Shown one piece after another: positions 16,642 to 25,061 of a stretch of DNA of 64,000 bases (positions are counted from its first letter, which is position 1; the number at the start of each line of letters is the position of its first letter). A program made the position numbers and the translations under genes. The notes beneath the pieces are model-generated. The model saw only the letters and a list, made by a program, of their open reading frames with translations, was not told where the DNA came from and did no database searches. The DNA lies in the NCBI RefSeq assembly GCF_018343775.1, contig NZ_CP074349.1:3462001-3526000 (forward strand). The letters are read 5' to 3'. Source of the DNA: Pseudomonas cichorii (GTDB taxonomy: Bacteria > Pseudomonadota > Gammaproteobacteria > Pseudomonadales > Pseudomonadaceae).

Positions 16642-19600
16642 TTACTTATCTTGCTCGGGTTCCGGATCACGCGCGGCCCCTTTTAGCGACTGGATCAGGC
16701 GCTTGAAGCCCTTGGTTTGAGCAAAATTTTTGTACAGGGTCGGGGTGATTTCCGAAAGCTTGGCAACGGCCTCCCCCATCGTATTCCTGAGCTCAGTTGA
16801 ATATCTGAAGGCTGCGATCTGCTCGGCCTTCGCATCAAAGAATTTGGCCAAGGCTGGAAGGCTTTCGGCATTCCGGCTGAGGTAGGCAAGGAACAGTACG
16901 ATCCGTTGCACCTCTTGCGGATTGGACGGCTGAGCATCCGGAATGAGATGACCATATTTCGACAACGGGATGGCGAAATCATCGGGCTCAACTGATTCGG
17001 CAAAGAGCATCGACCTCAAGCGAATCCCAATGACATCACGTTGCTGGGCATCAAGCAGCTTTAACAGCGAATCCATCATGGTGTACTGGGCTGCTCCCCA
17101 CGGTGAGATGACAGTACCGTTCGCCAGGGAAGTGAGCACGTCAATCAAGGCATCGCCGACAGCCGGAATCGTCGGTATCGAAACCCCTATGTTCACTATC
17201 CCATTCAGGATTGCCTGATGCTGTTTCGCTCCGGCCAAGATCATCTGTACCCATTCATCACGAGCAAGCTCATTGCTCGTGAGCTGATTGAGAAGCCCCT
17301 GCCGAGTGCTGGGCAACACTTTCTCATCCGACGCCATGATGACATTGATCAGTTGGACATCCGCCTTAAGAGCGTCCCTACAAGCCTTTTCAATATGAAC
17401 ATCCCAGGCAGTGAGCCAAGCCGCGATATCAGCCTCGGCTAAGCCAACCCCCGCAAGCGCCTGAGCAAGCACGCTGAACTTTGTAGTTACCCAATCACAG
17501 TTCAGCGTACCAATACGTCGCCCCTGAATGAGGTAAGCCAAATAGCCGGCAATTGACTCTCCCACTTGGGGGTCGGCAACCAATTGGAACAAAGCACCTG
17601 TGGTGAGCGATGCGTTCGCCAAAGCCCGGAAGACTGAAGATTCGAACACATTATCCAAATCATCCAGCTGGGCGAGCGAATCGGCGTCAGACTGGCGGAT
17701 AAACGTAACCGCAGCCACCGCCTTGATTAGCGGACTGGCGTTGTTTGCCAGCAACGTGGTAACCGCAGCACCTACAACCGGATCAACGTTCGTGGCCAAT
17801 CCCAATCCCAGCACCGCGTTTTCCACTTCGCCGGCAGCACCTGTAAATTTCGCCAAGAGGGCCGCGTCCCCCGCCGAGATTCCTCCTGTGATGCCTGCAC
17901 CCAATTTACGCTCCCCGTATAACCATTCGAGCGCTGGTACGACACATTCTGTCGGCAAAACAGTTACGCCGATCTGATGGTCAGCACAGCTAACCAACTG
18001 CAATTGCGCATCTGGCAGGCGCGCGCTCGCGAGTGTGAAGCCATTGGCTTTTATCACTTTCAAATGGGCGATATCAGGTAGCAGGTGCATCACATACTCA
18101 GACCGCGTCACAACGATCTCTTCAAACCCAAAACCTTGAGCTTGGAGATAATTGTCGTACTCCCGCAGGAGATTCCAGGCCGGCGGCAGTTGCTCTTGGT
18201 CGAAAGCAGAACCAAGAATTTTCATGAAGTTGGTTTTCAACTGAGCGCCATGGGTAGCCAGCAACTGCCCATTCAATCCATGACCTTTGCAATAGACTAC
18301 TGCGTCATAGAACTCTTCAGAGCCCGTCTGCGACTCTCCGAATAATTTTAGCTGCGAGGTGTTGAGCAGTCCTAAGACAGTCCCAATCCAATCGCCTTCA
18401 CGTGTTTGATGTGCCTTGACAATGGTTGGTAGCAGAGACGCAAGCACCGGCCCCTGGGAAAGGAGCCGCTTCACAGCATCGGAGAAACCGAACAATGATG
18501 TGAGTCTGCCTAGAGCCTCATGATCCTCGTTGGCAAACGCTTCTACCAATGGCGTGTCCAATAGCTCGGCTATCGCGATATCACCTGAGGTCAGATAATG
18601 AATCTGCAGGAACTGAATCTGCCAACCGGTCTCCATGGAATCGCCCAGGGTACTACCCAGCAAGACCTTAGTGTCCTTGACCAGCCCAGCTTGCTCCTCC
18701 CCAATTTCTTTCACATACACCGCCGAGAACCCATCAGTACGAAGAATCTCCACCAACGAGAGCTCGGCGTACTTACAGAGCAGAAGATGACTGGCGACAG
18801 CGAGCAGGCTGATTTCCTCTCCTACCACCAAGGCCGTTGTTGCGATGTCGTTGATGAATTTTTTTTGCAGCCGTGGAGTGACCAGATTGTTGGCCATGGG
18901 ACTGTGGCGCTGCAGCAACTGCGCGCTCTGCTCTATTACCTCCCCGCCGATTTCCGGAAAGGTGTGTTTCCACAACTGACGAAAGCCATCTTTCCAGCCT
19001 GAGGTAATGACAGGTGGCGACCGGAATACCACTGGGAATTTTTTCGCTATGAAATCCCTGGCATCGTAACGTCGATCTCCGTCGGCCTTCAGATACTCAG
19101 CCACTTTGCTTGAGCAGAACGGAACTATGACGGTCAGATTCACAGCCTTGGTAGCAGCCTCGATAAAGATCTCTAGGTCACTCCACACCGATCGAAGGCT
19201 CTCTTTTGGCAAGCGATCAAGGTTGTCCAGGATGATCACAAAACGCTTGTCCTCAACCACACTTAGCTGTTCGAGAAGCGTTTTCTTAAGATCAAGAGGC
19301 GTTACCTCCTTGCCTACCTCGATCTTCTCCTCAATATGGTCGTCGCTGGAGCCTTTGAACAAGCTTAGAAGGCTCCACTTCTGAGCACCAACCTGCACCT
19401 TCCTGTGCCAGAGTTTAGCGGCGATAAGGATTAGCACTGGGCTGAAAAATGAAACGAGATGCACAGCTACAAGCCACCAAAAGGGGTCTTGCAGTGTGTT
19501 GGTGAGCACGACGGCTTCCGGCGACGTCCCTGTGATGGCGGCATGAGAACTACGCGAAAGTGCGAAAAGCTCCCGGAATGAGGTGGCAGCAAAAAACAGG

Positions 19601-20028
19601 CTGGCGACCAGTGCCAACGCCCAAGCACTGACTCGACTCGTTGTTCGTTTGCTGTACTCAAACAACCGTCCAAGGGCTCGGTCGCGAGAGGCCTTCAGGG
19701 CCTCTGCAGCCTTGCTGACATGAGGTACTTCCTTGAGCACCTCATCGGTGAAGAGCTCGATAAAATTGCTCTTGGTCGACCCCTGATAATTCTGCTCACA
19801 ATCAAATACCCATACCCTGAAGTCAGAATCGGCGGCCATCAGCTTTGACTTCAACATATAAAGAATCGAGCTCTTACCAGAGCCAAACTCACCGTCCAAG
19901 CCCACGACCTTGGAAGGTGCATCACTCAGCAAGTGACGATGAATCGCGCTAGCCACTTTGTCATGGCTGCCACCGGGAAATACGTCCTGAGTTGCCGGGT
20001 GCTCGGTATGGAAATTAATCAACCGCAT
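16642..20028 (-). CDS. KAP family P-loop NTPase, membrane-anchored
   Basis: The 1128-residue protein has a Walker A motif GEFGSGKS at residues 46-53 and a Walker B motif VIILDNLDRL around 264-273. Between them two hydrophobic segments (about 132-152 and 183-205) interrupt the NTPase domain. An insertion of transmembrane helices inside the P-loop domain is the defining feature of KAP NTPases (Kidins220, ARMS and PifA group). PifA of plasmid F excludes phage T7, and other bacterial KAP proteins lie in defence loci. The C-terminal 750 residues look like a long helical repeat array and probably form a sensing or scaffold domain. The start ATG has no strong ribosome-binding site. It is the largest single gene of the island and a plausible stand-alone defence protein, which is inference. 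Confidence 0.85.
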   Translation of the reverse strand: MRLINFHTEHPATQDVFPGGSHDKVASAIHRHLLSDAPSKVVGLDGEFGSGKSSILYMLKSKLMAADSDFRVWVFDCEQNYQGSTKSNFIELFTDEVLKEVPHVSKAAEALKASRDRALGRLFEYSKRTTSRVSAWALALVASLFFAATSFRELFALSRSSHAAITGTSPEAVVLTNTLQDPFWWLVAVHLVSFFSPVLILIAAKLWHRKVQVGAQKWSLLSLFKGSSDDHIEEKIEVGKEVTPLDLKKTLLEQLSVVEDKRFVIILDNLDRLPKESLRSVWSDLEIFIEAATKAVNLTVIVPFCSSKVAEYLKADGDRRYDARDFIAKKFPVVFRSPPVITSGWKDGFRQLWKHTFPEIGGEVIEQSAQLLQRHSPMANNLVTPRLQKKFINDIATTALVVGEEISLLAVASHLLLCKYAELSLVEILRTDGFSAVYVKEIGEEQAGLVKDTKVLLGSTLGDSMETGWQIQFLQIHYLTSGDIAIAELLDTPLVEAFANEDHEALGRLTSLFGFSDAVKRLLSQGPVLASLLPTIVKAHQTREGDWIGTVLGLLNTSQLKLFGESQTGSEEFYDAVVYCKGHGLNGQLLATHGAQLKTNFMKILGSAFDQEQLPPAWNLLREYDNYLQAQGFGFEEIVVTRSEYVMHLLPDIAHLKVIKANGFTLASARLPDAQLQLVSCADHQIGVTVLPTECVVPALEWLYGERKLGAGITGGISAGDAALLAKFTGAAGEVENAVLGLGLATNVDPVVGAAVTTLLANNASPLIKAVAAVTFIRQSDADSLAQLDDLDNVFESSVFRALANASLTTGALFQLVADPQVGESIAGYLAYLIQGRRIGTLNCDWVTTKFSVLAQALAGVGLAEADIAAWLTAWDVHIEKACRDALKADVQLINVIMASDEKVLPSTRQGLLNQLTSNELARDEWVQMILAGAKQHQAILNGIVNIGVSIPTIPAVGDALIDVLTSLANGTVISPWGAAQYTMMDSLLKLLDAQQRDVIGIRLRSMLFAESVEPDDFAIPLSKYGHLIPDAQPSNPQEVQRIVLFLAYLSRNAESLPALAKFFDAKAEQIAAFRYSTELRNTMGEAVAKLSEITPTLYKNFAQTKGFKRLIQSLKGAARDPEPEQDK

Positions 20029-20347
20029 AAGAAGTCCTTCTATTTCATCCGTACGTGTTGTGTCATCGCCGCGAGCTCAGAATATCGCCGGAGCCTGAAG
20101 ACTCATGACCACGCGATAATGCGCCAAGATGATGCCAGCTTAGAAAACACCATATGTGGTAGTGATATTGCAAAAAAGCACAAGATAGTGGCACATTGTG
20201 TGGATGGCAAGCTGCCATTAAGGCTAAGGTAGTGCGGTTTGGTCGGCGCCATCTGGAATTATCGGTTCGCCACCATGATTAGTCCGACAGGCCAACACAG
20301 GCGCGGTTACAGCACGCGAGAAAAATCAGAATTCAAGATGAACTGGC
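20029..20347. other. Intergenic region without a supported gene
   Basis: This stretch separates the divergent KAP gene and the AbrB-like gene. It must hold both promoters, but no convincing -35/-10 pair stands out. Short frames here lack a usable start or natural composition. Confidence 0.4.
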
Positions 20348-20545
20348 TTGACCACCACAGACGAAAGCGAACGCTGGATTACCGAATGCCGAGATGCTGG
20401 AGATGGGATAGGCGATCTCATCATGACTTTGCCGCCTGATTTTATTGCCCAAACGGGCTTGGAAATCGGAGATGAGCTGAACATCGGGGTCGAAAATTGC
20501 GCGATAGTCCCCGCTGAAAAATCTGATGCGTCCTTGACCCCATAA
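20348..20545 (+). CDS. AbrB/MazE-type DNA-binding protein (antitoxin-like)
   Basis: The 65-residue product reads RWITECRDAGDGIGDLIMTL, then PPDFIAQTGLEIGDELNIGV and a closing strand. This is the swapped-hairpin AbrB fold found in MazE-like antitoxins, and a similar small protein beginning WITECRDAGDGSGD is common in Pseudomonas as I remember it. The frame starts at a TTG because a stop lies three codons upstream, and no good ribosome-binding site is visible, so it may be weakly translated or degraded. Antitoxins of this type sit next to a toxin. The region just downstream (to 20655) holds only a GC-rich hairpin and no toxin-like frame, so it appears to be an orphan. Confidence 0.6.
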   Translation: MTTTDESERWITECRDAGDGIGDLIMTLPPDFIAQTGLEIGDELNIGVENCAIVPAEKSDASLTP

Positions 20546-20859
20546 TGCTGGGGCTTGGGAGGTGACTTCCCCAGCCGCTTTACGCTGGAGCTTCTGAAAG
20601 TCTGTACAGAGCGCTGGTACGTCTCCAACAACTTCAGCGATCCAAATGGTGCGGGATGGCATCACCAAAGGAAATGTGTGCGGTGTTGACGCAAAACCTT
20701 GAGTACTCATTCGGTATTAAATCAGATGACAGCTGCTCTATCGGTATCCTCTCTCTTGCTTCTTCAGCGGTCGATGCAGAAAGATCGGGCACAAGCGTTG
20801 CCATGAAATGTGCCAGGCGGAATACGCTGCCTTCGAAAGCAGCCCTCACGGAAATCGCA

Positions 20860-21864
20860 ATGAAACTTTTGACAGACAGAGACAAGGCAGCTCTTAAAGC
20901 AGCAATCCCAAAGCTCGCGCCACTCGTAGGTGCAGACAAATTCGTAGGTGCATATGAGGCCTTCAAAATCCTCGTTGACTCCCGCAAGGAAGCGAGGGTT
21001 AAACGATACTGCTTAGCGCTTCTTTCAGAGCTCGGCGAAGTGGATCTGCAGAAGGTGAATCCATGGGATGACAGTCTGGACATCGACTTCGGGGATTTAC
21101 TGCAGACCTGCATGGATGACAGTGATAGTCGAAAAACCGAAGCCTACGCTCGCCTCACCGCAGCTATAACCTTGCGGAACCTCGACACTGAGTACAGACG
21201 ACACTTCATCATTGCGCTAAAGCAACTAAGCTCTAAGGAACTCTTGCTGCTCCAGCAAGGTTACGTTGCCAGGCATTCGGAAATTGTCCATGACGATGGA
21301 TTCGATGTTCTCAATCAGGCCACCGTGTACAACCCTAAAAAGCTCGGAGTCATTGGCGGTCTTTCGGTGGAAGTCTTTCGGCGCCTCGGCTTCTTAAACA
21401 ACGACGGTATCACCTCTCTGGGCGAGAAATTTGTCGAATCCACGCATTCGAAAGACGATCTGACTGCAGACGCTCTCGGATGGAGAGTTTGGCAGAAGGA
21501 AGCGATCGCTGTCGTAGTCGGCGATCTACGTAAGTTAATCCTTTTTAGGGAGGTAATGAAAAATCACCGAGTGAAAGTGAGTGAGCTAGCAGACTCGGTG
21601 CTAACGAGCGCTCGTAACAACCGCATAGCTTTTACCGCAGTTGTTTTCCTTGGCCCATTTGGCGGGTTGACGCACAGCCAGAAAATGAAGTGGTCGGGCT
21701 ATACCGAAAAGCACCCGGGTCAGTGCGTGTTAATCGACGCAGAAGCAGGCACCCTCAACGGACGATACAGTAAAACGTTTAGCGTCCACGCCCCTTTAGA
21801 GGAGACGGCAAGATCAATCCTGCACCATTACAAGTATATCGTTGACGATCCGATCATCCCTTAG
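20860..21864 (+). CDS. Hypothetical protein, Abi-like in style
   Basis: The preferred start is the ATG at 20860, with GGA eight bases upstream, giving 334 residues. The frame is open from an ATG at 20656, which would add a 68-residue leader with less natural composition. The first half is helical (LLTDRDKAALKAAIPKLAPL, later RRHFIIALKQLSSKELLLLQ). The second half contains a strand-rich segment (RIAFTAVVFLGPFGGL, then GQCVLIDAEAG). The helical layout with a phrase like FIIALKQLSSKE vaguely resembles abortive-infection proteins of the DUF4393 (Abi-alpha) type, but I would not assign it. It lies between an AbrB-like gene and another unknown gene on the same strand. Confidence 0.55.
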   Translation: MKLLTDRDKAALKAAIPKLAPLVGADKFVGAYEAFKILVDSRKEARVKRYCLALLSELGEVDLQKVNPWDDSLDIDFGDLLQTCMDDSDSRKTEAYARLTAAITLRNLDTEYRRHFIIALKQLSSKELLLLQQGYVARHSEIVHDDGFDVLNQATVYNPKKLGVIGGLSVEVFRRLGFLNNDGITSLGEKFVESTHSKDDLTADALGWRVWQKEAIAVVVGDLRKLILFREVMKNHRVKVSELADSVLTSARNNRIAFTAVVFLGPFGGLTHSQKMKWSGYTEKHPGQCVLIDAEAGTLNGRYSKTFSVHAPLEETARSILHHYKYIVDDPIIP

Positions 21865-22106
21865 CTAGCTCAAACAGAGGGGGAACCGTCCGGCCAAAAC
21901 ATCTTCCTTCTTGTTCGTTTGGGGCTATGGAATCTGCCTCTGTCGGTGTCAGTTACACGGATCGAGCTTCGGCTCTAGATAGATCTACTGAAGATCAAAG
22001 ACCATGCCACCGGCGGAAGCAGGAAACGCAGTACGAACCAATCGAACACCGATCAGTTACAGACTATATGACCATCGGCAATTGCAAGCGCCACAAAGGA
22101 TTATAC

Positions 22107-22715
22107 GTGACATTTCTCTCCAAATTATTTCGGCAAAAAGCCACCCAAGCAACTGACTACGAGCAGGAATTTAATGCCAGTTTACTTCGCACGAAGAAAT
22201 GGAAGCTGAACCCACCAGCTTTTACAAGTCTGCCAGGACGACTACTGACCGAAGATGTGATGCCCCTGATCCAAAAGTGTTGGATCTCTGAGCTAGACGG
22301 CTGGGGCTATGAGGACTTCTCCCAGAAGTGCTTCCAGGTCACAAGTAGCCTGCAGGAGCCTCTCCAAGAACTGCTTGGCGTTCCTTTGTTCTACACGTTG
22401 GGATATGTACAGGAAGACGGAAAAGGGCCCATCTTTCACACGGAGGTAGCGGAACTGAAACGGTTGATTAGGAACAAGCAGCCACTCGGACATATCAATC
22501 TACATGCCTGGCTTACGTTGCCCACTTATGAAGTCTTGGATTTCACACTGCTAACAACGCTCGGCACCTTGCTCGACATTCCAGGCCTCAAAGGTCGAGC
22601 GGTCGCAGGACACCCTGCCGGCTTTCCGGGGCACCCGAGCTATCATCCTCAACTTGTAGGAGATGAGTTTCTGATCCAGTGTGGGCTCTCGCAAAGGGTC
22701 ATATTTTTCACTTGA
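22107..22715 (+). CDS. Hypothetical protein
   Basis: I prefer the GTG at 22107 because AAAGGA lies six bases upstream. The frame is open from 21927 and has an ATG at 22068 without a ribosome-binding site. The 202-residue product is soluble, rich in Leu and Pro, and ends in a segment with several His and Gly residues (GHPAGFPGHPSYHPQLVGDE). No family is recognised. It follows the previous unknown gene with about 240 bases between them and ends 48 bases before the 3' end of the convergent helicase fragment. Nothing in the sequence points to a function. Confidence 0.5.
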   Translation: MTFLSKLFRQKATQATDYEQEFNASLLRTKKWKLNPPAFTSLPGRLLTEDVMPLIQKCWISELDGWGYEDFSQKCFQVTSSLQEPLQELLGVPLFYTLGYVQEDGKGPIFHTEVAELKRLIRNKQPLGHINLHAWLTLPTYEVLDFTLLTTLGTLLDIPGLKGRAVAGHPAGFPGHPSYHPQLVGDEFLIQCGLSQRVIFFT

Positions 22716-22763
22716 AGACTTTAGAACTGGGAGGGGGCTCCAACCCTCGTGGGCACTTCGTGG

Positions 22764-24032
22764 TCACCCCGAAGGTGCTTGCCATTTCTCAACGTAGCCA
22801 AGAAACTCTTCATGTGACTTACGCACGGTTTTCCAACTGCTTATGTCGGCCAGTTTTTCTCTTGTTTTAGCCGTTGTGACCACAAGACGCCTCTTGGCGC
22901 GGGAAATACCCACGAAGAACGTGCATCGAACTTCATGGGTATCATTGCCCCAATAGGCCTCTTTCTCCAGACCTAGCAATATGACCGAATCAAACTCAAG
23001 ACCCTTGCTCTTGTGAACGGTCAGGATGCGGATTGACTGGTCATCAGACAGCTGGGCAAGGGTTTTGAGCAGGTCAGGCTCTTGGTCTAATGCAGCATCA
23101 ATATGTTTCTTGAGATCCCGGATGATCTCCTTCAAGCGATCACGCGATTCGTAATCATGGGAAAGGCCCGTCAATAGGCTCACACCCACCATGGACAGAA
23201 ACTCTTTCAGCAGCGTCCACCTCCGCGCGTAGTTCTTTGCGGCGAGATCCTCAGCCGCAGTCTTGCGTGCTTCCTTGATAAACCTGTTCCAATCGTTTCG
23301 TACGGATCCCCCGTGGTCGTCGTCATCGGCTGGAATGATCCGCCTCAACAACCGTGTCCAGGCTTTCGGTTCCCGCGAACCATAGAGGCACAGCAGGAAG
23401 TCCACGATGACCAAGGCAATGGGCTCGGTGGTGATGTCCTGCATCTGGTTTTCGTTTCGATAGGCGATACCAAGCCCATCAAGCGCGGAGGTCAACCGGA
23501 CGGTGTAGGCCTCAGGATAACTCCTGACCAACACCGCAATGTCAGAGGGCGCCACACCCTCGACGTTGATCCAGGTGTTGATCTGATCGGCAAGACTGAA
23601 GGCCTCGTCAGTGCAGTCATTGAAAGACTGAAGCAGGATCTCGCCGCCCTCACCGCCCAACAGCTCTGTGGGCATTTCAGAACCGGGATCGAGCACTTTG
23701 ATGAGGTCGTTCTGCAGCCTGAGAAGCTGAGGTTGCGAGCGAAAATTGCGGTAGATGTTGAGATGGCTGGCTGCAAAATCCGCTTTAAACTTTCCGAATA
23801 CGCCGTCGAGCGCGCCGGCCCAGCCCATGATTTTCTGTTTCACATCCCCGACCGCAGTGATCCGACGCGCCGTACCACCAAAAATCTTGCTTACCAGCGT
23901 GTACTGCTCGTCCGTGCAGTCCTGAAATTCATCGAGAAAAACATCACTGTAGGTTTGGTACCCACCACGTGCAGGATCATCCGAGTGATCTTGAGTGAAT
24001 CGATTTCTTCGTCCGAAAAAAAGCTCATGCAA
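22764..24032 (-). pseudogene. UvrD-like helicase, N-terminal third missing
   Basis: The frame encodes the later motifs of a superfamily 1A helicase. Motif II is VFLDEFQDCTDEQ (about residue 31), motif III ITAVGDVKQKIMGWAGA, motif IV NIYRNFRSQPQLL, then motif V ILTVHKSKGLEFDSVILLG and motif VI FFVGISRAKRRLVV. The Walker A loop and motif Ia, which should lie roughly 150-200 residues before motif II, are absent. A stop codon sits eight codons before the TTG that opens the frame, and the upstream 360 bases hold no Walker A in any minus-strand frame. It therefore cannot hydrolyse ATP unless a separate partner supplies the loop. It is best read as a remnant of a full helicase. Orphan UvrD helicases are frequent in defence loci. 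Confidence 0.75.
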
Positions 24033-24419
24033 TCTCCATGTCGTAGCACCCTCCTATAACCGTAGGAGAAGTGGTTCGCCTCGGCAGGTTAATGCGGCAA
24101 TGTCGCATCCGTTGCAGCCTTGCAAAGGCCGACACCATTCCCGAAAACATGGGATTGGTAGTAATGCAGTGGTCGGAGCATATACGTAAAGGATGGCCAC
24201 CAGCCAGCAGTCGGGACACGTGTATTGGGTTGGAACTGATATAGGAATCGCATGGTCACTGGTGGGGGATACGGGGCTGGTGGGCGTCCATTCAGCCCGA
24301 AAAAAAATGGACTTTGAACCACACGCTTACGACCAATGTTTACGGCGGTTACGACCTTGACTTACCGGGGGTGAGCCTAAGTTTGGCAGCTACCAGCATT
24401 CTTAGCGTATGGCAGGCAG
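24033..24419. other. Intergenic region, probable deletion scar of the helicase gene
   Basis: No supported gene. A small hairpin (CTCCTA/TAGGAG) lies at 24051-24068, right at the point where the helicase frame is lost. The remaining minus-strand frames do not resemble a helicase N-terminus. The left-hand part may also serve as downstream region for the serine-rich gene that ends at 24420. Confidence 0.4.
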
Positions 24420-25061
24420 TTATTTGTCGAACGACTTGTCACCGCGATGTGGCTTTGCGCGCGGCGACTCGGTTTGGCGAGAGCCGTCCCGGTCATTCGC
24501 ATCAACCCCACCCGCCTCATCAATACGGTCTACAGCGTCAGCCTGATCCGGCTCCTTGATGAAAGGCAAGCCAAGGAGCTCGCTGCTGCCACCTGGAGCT
24601 TTTTTAGCGTCGAGAGAAGGACTAGTAGACGTCCCAGATAAGTATGCAGACGTGTCAGCCAAATATTTCGAAAGGTCAATGTCTGAGGAAGAGCCTAGAG
24701 AACCTAAGGATCCCGACGAAGAAAGGTCGGAGCTGCTCAACTCTTCGTCATGCTGCTGGTTACCGTATTCCAGAGCCCATCGAGAGTAATCAGTGTGGTA
24801 ACCGTCATAGGGAATGGCCGCCAGATCGCGGAGATGCTCTTTGTACTCCTGATGGTAGGAGTGCTCTGAATTCAGGAGCTCATCGGATCTGAGGGCAGTC
24901 AATCCCTTAAAAAACGCTCGCCGCTTCATGGCCGCCCCAATGATTGAGGATACCTTCTTGACCCGCTGCGCATGCCCGACCGGTTTCAGGTTGTCAGACT
25001 GGCGACTGGCCGAATCAAACTCCTCGACATCGCCATTACCATAATCAATAGCTATAAGCAT
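24420..25061 (-). CDS. Serine-rich protein overlapping the patatin gene
   Basis: The 213-residue product starts ten bases inside the end of the patatin gene, so the two are translationally coupled. Residues about 50-105 are charged and aromatic (HSYHQEYKEHL, YHTDYSRWALEYGN). Next comes a low-complexity Ser/Leu/Gly tract (about 108-125) and a disordered acidic and basic tail. There is no signal peptide or membrane segment. I recognise no domain. Tight coupling to a membrane patatin suggests a regulator, an inhibitor or a sensor of that lipase, which is inference. The low-complexity linker looks like a flexible hinge between a folded N-terminus and a tail. Confidence 0.6.
   Translation of the reverse strand: MLIAIDYGNGDVEEFDSASRQSDNLKPVGHAQRVKKVSSIIGAAMKRRAFFKGLTALRSDELLNSEHSYHQEYKEHLRDLAAIPYDGYHTDYSRWALEYGNQQHDEELSSSDLSSSGSLGSLGSSSDIDLSKYLADTSAYLSGTSTSPSLDAKKAPGGSSELLGLPFIKEPDQADAVDRIDEAGGVDANDRDGSRQTESPRAKPHRGDKSFDK

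Noticed and set aside
20348..20655. A MazF-like toxin after the AbrB-like gene
   Set aside because: The 110 bases after it hold only a GC-rich hairpin and no suitable frame.
22764..24032. GajB of a Gabija system
   Set aside because: No GajA-like ATPase/endonuclease is adjacent and the helicase lacks its N-terminal motor loop.
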